From positions 1 to 5,409 of the forward strand of contig JAGBFZ010000186.1 in the NCBI GenBank assembly GCA_018110855.1: 5,409 bases of DNA, given 5' to 3'. Positions within the stretch are counted from its first letter, which is position 1. Each line of letters begins with the position of its first letter. The translations under genes and the position numbers were made by a program. The DNA is from Oscillospiraceae bacterium (GTDB lineage: Bacteria > Bacillota > Clostridia > Oscillospirales > Ruminococcaceae). Shown here one piece after another: positions 1-5,409 of the stretch. The notes under the pieces are model-generated. The model was not told the DNA's origin. It saw nothing but the letters and a program-made list of their open reading frames with translations, and did not search any database.

Positions 1-585
1 AGAATCGGCAGGGAATATCTCGATAAATGGCGTAAGGAACAAAATGCGGCGGAAGAAAAGCTTCCCGATGATGTGAAAGAATTTTTCAGAGATTCTAAAA
101 AGCCGTCGGACGAAGAAATGACATCTGAACTTTACAAGAATTTTGTAAATGGTATGAGGGACGGTACATACAAACTGCCTTCCGATTTTTTCAAGACCAA
201 TTGCCGCAGTCTGTTTAACGGTGTAATATACCCACGCAGAGAACAAGACTTTTACTTTATAGCCGACCATATGCAGGACTGGGCATATTCCGAATCAAAA
301 TACAGGCGTTCCCTAAGAACGAGCGACCCCGACATACTTTGCAGAAATATTATGGGCGCTGTGTATGACCTTTACGAGCGGGATCATATTGATGCGGATA
401 TCTGCGATATCATTGAGGGGAAAAATCTCACCGAGGAGCAGCTTTTTCACAAGGAATATGCATACTACAATTTCTGCGGAATGGACGAGGTCGTTGCTGC
501 CGAAATTGATATGGGCAATGAGCGTATGATAAAGCTTGCTTCGGATATAATTATGTGTGAAAGTGATATCCTGCCGATCATATGA
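1..585 (+). CDS. N-terminal fragment of a DUF5724/DUF4132-type protein, 5'-partial, probably split from the next frame
   Basis: The frame is open from base 1 and gives 194 residues before TGA at 583-585. The GTG at 73 is only the first start-like codon; no ribosome binding site precedes it and coding sequence continues upstream of it, so the true start lies left of the window. The protein is soluble, highly charged and probably helical, with no signal peptide or membrane segment. It begins with a basic/acidic helix (residues 1-40), followed by an aromatic-rich block at about residues 84-107 (YFIADHMQDWAYSESKYRRS), and ends in DEVVAAEIDMGNERMIKLAS. These blocks resemble the N-terminal part of Firmicutes DUF5724/DUF4132 proteins as I remember them. 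Its last four bases overlap the start of the giant frame. I infer that it is the N-terminal piece of the same protein, cut off by a one-base frame change. The alternative is a separate small partner protein that is translationally coupled to the next frame. I am sure that it is coding, and fairly sure that it belongs with the following frame. Confidence 0.85.
   Translation, partial: RIGREYLDKWRKEQNAAEEKLPDDVKEFFRDSKKPSDEEMTSELYKNFVNGMRDGTYKLPSDFFKTNCRSLFNGVIYPRREQDFYFIADHMQDWAYSESKYRRSLRTSDPDILCRNIMGAVYDLYERDHIDADICDIIEGKNLTEEQLFHKEYAYYNFCGMDEVVAAEIDMGNERMIKLASDIIMCESDILPII
567..585 (+). other. Probable frameshift junction between the two halves of one gene
   Basis: The upstream frame stops at TGA 583-585. 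The downstream frame (one base back) is open from 567, just after a TGA at 564-566, so the frame change must fall within about 567-585. Losing one base, or gaining two, produces this relation. The stretch contains no homopolymer longer than two bases. The TTTT run at 588-591 lies after the upstream stop and cannot rescue the frame, so classical slippery-site recoding is not supported. A perfect 10-base palindrome, ATCATATGAT (577-586), covers the junction. Protein continuity across it is good: ...CESDILPII is followed by IFSAVVKCHNTELHEKLG, as expected for a run of HEAT-like helices. Whether this is a real mutation or a sequence error cannot be told from the window. Confidence 0.65.
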
Positions 586-3500
586 TATTTTCCGCAGTAG
601 TGAAATGCCATAACACCGAGCTGCACGAAAAGCTGGGCAGGCTGCTTCTTGCCGCTCGTCTGCAGGAGGGTCTGCGTCAGGCAATATGCGAGAAAATGGA
701 CACAGGCACAAAGGAAGCCTTTTTCACTCTCCTTGATGTTATACTTGAAAATAACCTTATCCGTTTTTCCTCTGTAAAGCGTGCTGTGGGGGTATGGCTT
801 GGCTTTATTGAGGAGGAAACCGTCAAGCTTGAGCGCATAAGCGATAAGTCAATAGAGCTTATATCCGATTCCCTCCGTGATGACAAGCTTCGTGAGGAGT
901 ATCTTGCCTCCGAGGACAGTATGAAAATATACATAGGTCTGTGGTCAATAGGCTTTTATGATGTAGGAAAAATGCTTGACAGAATACGGGAATATTCCGA
1001 AAAGGGAAGCGAGCATCAGCTGCTTGTTGCGGGATATATGACAGGTCAGCTTGACAATGCAAAGCTTTCGGGAAGTATTGCAAAGCAGGTTATCAAAGCC
1101 CATAAGGATAACCATAAAGTGCTTGCGGTATATGTGAAAAGCTTTATGCCGCTGTGCATTGTTGAAGCTCATACAATGCTTATCAAGGACACTCCCATGG
1201 GTGTCAGCTATGAACGCTTTGACGGCTCTGTAAGAAAATACGCAAGTCTTGAAAAGTATTTTGAAAGTGCCGAAGAAGCGGAAGAAATGTACTCGCTTCT
1301 GATGGAAATATACAAGGGTATATCAAAAAGATCCATTGATTTTTCACCCTGCATTTTCCCATGGAACAGCGAAAAGCTTGAACGTTCAGACATTGTTGAA
1401 AGGCTTGCGTATATCGCCAGCGCTCTTCGTGATAATGATAAAATAGATGAAACGGCAGCTCTTATTCCCCAGATCGACGGCGGCAGAGGAACTGTGCTTG
1501 AGCTTCTCCTTGCTCAGCCTGAAACCGATATCCAGCGGCGTATTCTTACCGCAGAGGTATGCGACAAGGAGGAATATACCCGAAGGTCTGCATTCAAGAT
1601 CATAAACAAAGCTGAACTTTCAGATGAAAACTATGCTCAGCTTGAGGAAATGCTCAGGTACAAAAATGCAGATATGCGTTCAAACTGTATTCACCTGCTT
1701 ATGAAGCAGGAGGACAATAAGCTTTTTGAAACGGTCAGCAGGCTGATTTCCGATAAAAAGGAAGAAAAGCGCACAGCCGCTCTGGATATCCTCATCTGCC
1801 TTTCCGAAAATGAAGAGCGCAGAAGTCTTTTTGAGAAAGCCCGTCCCCTTGCGGTTGTTACCGAAATGACAACAACCAAGGAAAAGATACTAATTGAAAG
1901 GATAAATCCATCATCTGCGGCGGCTGCCGAAAAGCTGCCTGTCTACGATACAGGCGCATCATACACTCCTATGGTCTCGAAGAAATTTCTTCAAGAATGT
2001 GAAAAGACCTTTGACGAGTATTTTTACAAGGACAGCGATATAGAAGACGTGATCAAAAAGCTTGTGTCCCTTATTTCCGAACACGAAACAGACGAATTTG
2101 CCGATCCATATAACGGCGAAATAATGACAATGAGAGGATACAGACATTTCAGAACAAATTACAAGGGAGAAAAATTTTCCGATATTCCGTTCAGAGATAT
2201 GTGGGAGGATTTTTATCAAAGCAAAATAAAATCTCCCGTTATGCTGTACCGAATGTATATATATCTTCTTTCCGAAGGAGATCATGACGAGTATTCAAGA
2301 GAATGTGTAAAGCAGCTGTCGAAAATAATAGGCGAGCCTCTTGCGGCAGGAGGAGAATATCCGCACAGGTTAATTATGTTTGAGGTCTGCGATCATCTTC
2401 TGAAAAAGCACGGTGATGAAAAGGCAATTTACAACATAGCTGTATATTTCGCTTGTAAGCTCTGCACCGACCTTGACTGCTTTGTTATAAATGCAAAGGA
2501 TTCAAGAGGGATTGAAAGCAAATATTCTCTGCTTCACTGTTATCAGGCACAGGCTTTGCTTGACCCTCTGAGAAGCTCGGGAGATGATAATTTTGCCGAT
2601 ATATTTGCGATAAAATACAGTCTTGCGGAGAAGCCGCAGTCTATAACTTCAAATGTTTACGGCAGAAAATTCTATATCACGGGACATTTTGCAAGAGTTA
2701 CCCTTGATGCGGGAGATTATATCAAAGCGGCGTTTAACGGGGTCATTTCCGTTGACTTTATGTATAAAATGTTCTTTGATAAAAAATATAAGTACTATTA
2801 CACCGAAGAAACCTTCCTCGGAAAGGCTCTTGACTATGTTTCGCTTGTCTATGCGGGAATAAGGGAATATAACGCTCCCGTATGCACAAAATCGAGAAGA
2901 TCGGCTTTAGCGGCAAATTATCTGAAAAGCTTTATCGGCAAAAATGATCCAAAGGAATACACCGAAAGCGATAAGAAGCTTATCGGATTCACCGAGAAAA
3001 TATACGATACACTTATCGAAGAGGTCGTGGGAACTGAGCTGAAGAGGGGAGATACCGAAACAAAATACACCGCTGATATCGGAAAGCTCAACCGTATTTA
3101 CGGAGCCGAAAAGCTTGCCACTATACTTTCCGCTTTAGGCAGTGAAACTCTTGACCGAAGATCCTATTACACAAAAAAGACAAAAAAAGAGAGCTTATCT
3201 CATCTTCTTGCAGTTTGCCTGCCTCTGCCCGAGGATAATGCCGATACCCTGAGAAAAGCGGCAGAGGGCACAGACATCACCGAAAAGCGTCTGATCGAAG
3301 CTGCAATGTATTCTCCCGAATGGCTGCCAATTGTGGGCGAATATCTGGGCTGGGAGGGCTTTACCTCTGCCTGCTACTATTTCATTGCACATATGAATGA
3401 GAGATTTGACGATAAGCGGAAGGCGGTTATTGCAAAGTACACACCTCTCACAGATGAAGAGCTGAACGAAGGCGCATTTGATATAAATTGGTTCAAGTCT

Positions 3501-5087
3501 GCATATGAAACCCTCGGAAAAAAGCGTTTTGATATGATTTACGACGCTGCAAAATACATTTCCGACGGCGCAAAGCATTCGAGAGCAAGAAAATATGCGG
3601 ACGCTGTTCTTGGCAAAATGAATCCGGATGAAACCGTAAAAACCATTGCCGACAAGCGTAATAAAGACCTGCTTATGGCATATGCGCTCATTCCCATCAA
3701 GGACGAGGACGACATCTGCACACGGTATCTTTACTTGCAGCAGTTTTTGAAGGAAAGCAAAAAATTCGGTTCACAGCGAAGCGCAAGCGAGAAAAAGGCT
3801 GTGGAGACAGCTATGCAGAATCTCTCCATAAATGCAGGATATGCCGATATAACCCGTCTGACACTCCGTATGGAAACAAAGCTCATAGATGACAGCCGTG
3901 AGCTTTTCGAGGATAAGGAAATCGACGGAACAATATTCAGACTTTCCGTTGATGATTCGGGAAAAGCGGAAATAATCTGCAAAAAGGACGGCAAGGCACT
4001 TAAATCAATTCCCGCAAAGCTCAAAAAGAACGAGTACATTGTCCGACTTTCCGATACAAAGAAAAAGCTTACCGAGCAGTACCGCCGCACAAAAGCAATG
4101 TTTGAGCAGGCAATGGAGGAAAGCACCGAATTTACAGTAGGCGAGCTTAATATTCTCAGAAACAATCCCGTTGTTCTGCCCGTTATCAAAAATCTTGTGT
4201 TTGTTTGCGGAGAAAAGCTTGGTTTTCTGCGCGGCAATGAGCTTACCGACTATTCGGGAAATGTTACCCTGCTTTCCGATAATGACAAGGTGATAACAGC
4301 CCACCCATTTGCCCTTTATTCGGACGGACACTGGGCTGATTATCAGAAGACACTTTTTGAAAATCATCTTGTTCAGCCCTTTAAGCAGGTGTTCAGAGAG
4401 CTGTATGTAAAGACAGCCGATGAATCGGAAATGACCCATTCTCTCCGTTATTCGGGTAATCAGATACAGCCCGGAAAGACTGCTGCCTGCCTTAAATCAC
4501 GCCGCTGGGTGGCAGATGTTGAGGACGGCTTGCAGAAGGTGTATTACAAGGAAAATATCGTTGCAAGAATTTATGCAATGGCTGACTGGTTTTCTCCCGC
4601 TGATATCGAGGCACCCACTCTTGAATGGGTTGAGTTCACAGACAGAAAAACGGGCAAGCCCCTTGTAATAAAGGACATTCCCGACATAATTTTCTCCGAG
4701 GTAATGCGTGATGTTGACCTTGCGGTAAGTGTTGCCCATGCAGGGGGAGTTGACCCCGAAACAAGTCATTCCACTGTGGAGATGCGTGCGGCTCTTATCG
4801 GATTTACGCTCCCTCTTTTCAAGCTTACAAATGTAACTCTAAAGGGCAGTCATGCGCACATCAGCGGAAAATACGGCGAATACACGCTTCATCTGGGTAG
4901 CGGCGTTATCCACAAGCAGGGCGGCACTATGATAAACATTCTGCCCGTTCACAGCCAGCACAGAGGAAAGCTGTTTTTACCCTTTGCCGATGAGGACCCC
5001 AAGACTGCTGAGATAATTACAAAGGTGCTGTTTCTTGCCGAGGACAGCAAGATCAAGGACCCGAGTATTCTGGAGCAGATAAAGTAA
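582..5087 (+). CDS. Giant DUF4132 family protein (DUF5724/DUF4132/DUF7737 architecture), probably lacking its N-terminus
   Basis: This 1501-residue protein has no predicted signal peptide or membrane helix and is probably cytoplasmic. Residues 21-70 (LLLAARLQEGLRQAICEKMD, then LIRFSSVKRAVGVW) match what I recall of the internal DUF5724 region, so the ATG at 582 is probably not the original start; no Shine-Dalgarno precedes it. Residues about 317-430 look like HEAT-type helical repeats (RRSAFKIINKAEL, MRSNCIHLLMKQ, KRTAALDIL). Residues about 1095-1275 fit the DUF4132 domain: a helix at 1163-1180, then ELNILRNNPVVLPVIKNLVF, AHPFALYSDGHW at 1240-1251 and QPFKQVFREL at 1265-1274. The C-terminus fits DUF7737: R1376, D1377, D1379, H1386, E1393, H1396, R1402, HLGSG at 1437-1441, VHSQHRGKLFLPFADEDPKT at 1456-1475 and a final KDPSILEQ helix. 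It ends in tandem stops, TAA then TAG (5085-5090). No Walker or nuclease motif is evident and the molecular activity is unknown. The E. coli relative YehI/MolR sits near a MoxR ATPase and VWA proteins, so a scaffold or effector role in such a system is an inference. Family assignment is strong; function is not. Confidence 0.93.
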   Translation: MIFSAVVKCHNTELHEKLGRLLLAARLQEGLRQAICEKMDTGTKEAFFTLLDVILENNLIRFSSVKRAVGVWLGFIEEETVKLERISDKSIELISDSLRDDKLREEYLASEDSMKIYIGLWSIGFYDVGKMLDRIREYSEKGSEHQLLVAGYMTGQLDNAKLSGSIAKQVIKAHKDNHKVLAVYVKSFMPLCIVEAHTMLIKDTPMGVSYERFDGSVRKYASLEKYFESAEEAEEMYSLLMEIYKGISKRSIDFSPCIFPWNSEKLERSDIVERLAYIASALRDNDKIDETAALIPQIDGGRGTVLELLLAQPETDIQRRILTAEVCDKEEYTRRSAFKIINKAELSDENYAQLEEMLRYKNADMRSNCIHLLMKQEDNKLFETVSRLISDKKEEKRTAALDILICLSENEERRSLFEKARPLAVVTEMTTTKEKILIERINPSSAAAAEKLPVYDTGASYTPMVSKKFLQECEKTFDEYFYKDSDIEDVIKKLVSLISEHETDEFADPYNGEIMTMRGYRHFRTNYKGEKFSDIPFRDMWEDFYQSKIKSPVMLYRMYIYLLSEGDHDEYSRECVKQLSKIIGEPLAAGGEYPHRLIMFEVCDHLLKKHGDEKAIYNIAVYFACKLCTDLDCFVINAKDSRGIESKYSLLHCYQAQALLDPLRSSGDDNFADIFAIKYSLAEKPQSITSNVYGRKFYITGHFARVTLDAGDYIKAAFNGVISVDFMYKMFFDKKYKYYYTEETFLGKALDYVSLVYAGIREYNAPVCTKSRRSALAANYLKSFIGKNDPKEYTESDKKLIGFTEKIYDTLIEEVVGTELKRGDTETKYTADIGKLNRIYGAEKLATILSALGSETLDRRSYYTKKTKKESLSHLLAVCLPLPEDNADTLRKAAEGTDITEKRLIEAAMYSPEWLPIVGEYLGWEGFTSACYYFIAHMNERFDDKRKAVIAKYTPLTDEELNEGAFDINWFKSAYETLGKKRFDMIYDAAKYISDGAKHSRARKYADAVLGKMNPDETVKTIADKRNKDLLMAYALIPIKDEDDICTRYLYLQQFLKESKKFGSQRSASEKKAVETAMQNLSINAGYADITRLTLRMETKLIDDSRELFEDKEIDGTIFRLSVDDSGKAEIICKKDGKALKSIPAKLKKNEYIVRLSDTKKKLTEQYRRTKAMFEQAMEESTEFTVGELNILRNNPVVLPVIKNLVFVCGEKLGFLRGNELTDYSGNVTLLSDNDKVITAHPFALYSDGHWADYQKTLFENHLVQPFKQVFRELYVKTADESEMTHSLRYSGNQIQPGKTAACLKSRRWVADVEDGLQKVYYKENIVARIYAMADWFSPADIEAPTLEWVEFTDRKTGKPLVIKDIPDIIFSEVMRDVDLAVSVAHAGGVDPETSHSTVEMRAALIGFTLPLFKLTNVTLKGSHAHISGKYGEYTLHLGSGVIHKQGGTMINILPVHSQHRGKLFLPFADEDPKTAEIITKVLFLAEDSKIKDPSILEQIK

Positions 5088-5097
5088 TAGAAATAAC

Positions 5098-5126
5098 AGC
5101 TGTGTGGGCATAAAGTCCGCACAGCT
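5098..5126 (+). terminator. Strong 12-bp hairpin after the DUF4132 gene, without a U-tract
   Basis: The arms AGCTGTGTGGGC (5098-5109) and GTCCGCACAGCT (5115-5126) pair over 12 bp, with two G-U pairs and no mismatch, around the five-base loop ATAAA. It starts 11 bases after the stop codon, which is the usual place for an intrinsic terminator. The bases that follow (ATATAGCTGATATG) contain no run of T, so it would be a weak Rho-independent terminator at best. It may instead protect the 3' end of the long mRNA or mark a processing site. The stem is clear; its role is uncertain. Confidence 0.5.
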
Positions 5127-5134
5127 ATATAGCT
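5123..5134. repeat. 12-base perfect palindrome AGCTATATAGCT
   Basis: The sequence reads identically on both strands. Its first four bases are the end of the hairpin's 3' arm, so in RNA the small hairpin and the full larger stem cannot both form completely. In DNA it could be a dimeric protein-binding site upstream of the next gene. It is short and AT-centred, so chance is a serious alternative. Confidence 0.25.
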
Positions 5135-5172
5135 GATATGTAGTGATATTATTATAAATTCATCTCATATAT

Positions 5173-5178
5173 AGGAGA
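5173..5178 (+). promoter_or_regulatory. Ribosome binding site AGGAGA for the gene at 5185
   Basis: AGGAGA is a near-consensus Shine-Dalgarno sequence six bases upstream of ATG 5185. It fixes the start of the downstream gene and contrasts with ATG 582, which has nothing comparable. Confidence 0.8.
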
Positions 5179-5184
5179 ATAGTA

Positions 5185-5409
5185 ATGTACAGACGCCTGA
5201 CCGATAATATCTTCGCTGAAAAGCAGCCCATTGATCTTAACAAGCCATATCACGAATACGGTAAAGATGAGATTTATGAATTTGCACAGCGAGAGAGAAA
5301 AAGCTGCATGAAAATCATGGAAAAGTATTCATCAAAGATTGAAGAGCTTACAATATATGTATGGAGCAGGACCGAAAGAGAGGAATACGGCTCCTGCAAA
5401 GGCTTAACT
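5185..5409 (+). CDS. Hypothetical protein, 3'-partial (first 75 codons)
   Basis: The frame opens at ATG 5185 behind a good ribosome binding site and stays open to the right edge. It begins MYRRLTDNIFAEKQPIDLNK, followed by charged, probably helical sequence (EIYEFAQRERKSCMKIMEKY and then KIEELTIYVWSRTEREEYGS). There is no signal peptide or membrane segment in the visible part. I do not recognise the family. It lies 97 bases after the DUF4132 gene on the same strand, behind a hairpin, so it may be a later member of the same operon by read-through or have its own promoter. No convincing -35/-10 pair is seen; an isolated TATAAA lies at 5153-5158. The start codon, ribosome binding site and codon usage support a real gene; function is unknown. 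Confidence 0.8.
   Translation, partial: MYRRLTDNIFAEKQPIDLNKPYHEYGKDEIYEFAQRERKSCMKIMEKYSSKIEELTIYVWSRTEREEYGSCKGLT

Noticed and set aside
73..585. GTG at 73 as the real start of the first gene
   Set aside because: The frame is open back to base 1 with coding-like sequence, and no ribosome binding site lies before the GTG; the gene is 5'-partial.
580..595. Programmed ribosomal frameshift at the TTTT run (588-591)
   Set aside because: The upstream frame terminates at 583-585 before reaching this run, and no slippery heptamer lies in the 567-585 overlap.
2653..2862. Plus-strand 69-codon frame inside the giant gene
   Set aside because: It is an out-of-frame shadow of the DUF4132 reading frame and has no family resemblance.
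313..4769. Several minus-strand open frames of 60-168 codons (for example 313-711, 3731-4237, 4005-4439)
   Set aside because: They are antisense to strong plus-strand coding sequence, overlap one another, show low-complexity Ser/Arg/Phe-rich or Cys/His-rich translations, and none resembles a known protein.
5133..5158. Promoter for the last gene: CTGATA (5133-5138) with TATAAA (5153-5158)
   Set aside because: The spacer is only 14 bases and the -35 match is 4 of 6; in AT-rich intergenic DNA an isolated TATAAA is weak evidence.
1..5409. CRISPR arrays, tRNA or rRNA genes, insertion sequences, long direct repeats
   Set aside because: No regularly spaced repeats, tRNA-like cloverleaf, rRNA signature, transposase or terminal inverted repeats were seen on either strand; almost all of the window is protein coding.

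Overview
The window looks like a chromosomal piece of a Gram-positive gut Clostridia-type bacterium, possibly Ruminococcus or another Oscillospiraceae. This rests on moderately AT-rich coding DNA with many CTT, ATA, AAG and GAA codons, an AGGAGA ribosome binding site, and protein similarity recalled from Firmicutes DUF4132 proteins. The taxon is an inference by eye, not a computed assignment.

Layout: all genes are on the plus strand. Positions 1-585 hold the end of a reading frame that enters from the left edge. Positions 582-5087 hold a giant 1501-codon frame whose C-terminal third carries the sequence blocks of the DUF4132 family (DUF5724/DUF4132/DUF7737 architecture). Positions 5088-5184 are a 97-base intergenic region with a strong hairpin, an overlapping palindrome and a good ribosome binding site. 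Positions 5185-5409 hold the start of an unrecognised gene that runs off the right edge.

The main observation is that the first two frames probably encode one protein. The first 60 codons of the giant frame read like the interior of the N-terminal DUF5724 region, not like a natural N-terminus. The upstream fragment reads like the part that should precede it. The two meet at an ATGA overlap with no Shine-Dalgarno sequence, and a single missing base between about 567 and 585 would explain the break. The joined protein would have roughly 1,695 visible residues plus a short missing N-terminus, which fits the size I recall for full-length Firmicutes homologues. The break could be a real frameshift mutation, an assembly error, or a genuine two-subunit split made by coupled translation. 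The sequence alone does not decide between these.

Function: DUF4132 proteins have no established biochemical activity that I know of. Relatives such as E. coli YehI/MolR lie near a MoxR-type AAA+ ATPase and VWA-domain proteins (the yeh cluster). This suggests a large cytoplasmic scaffold or effector in a chaperone-like or conflict-type system. No such partner gene is visible in this window.
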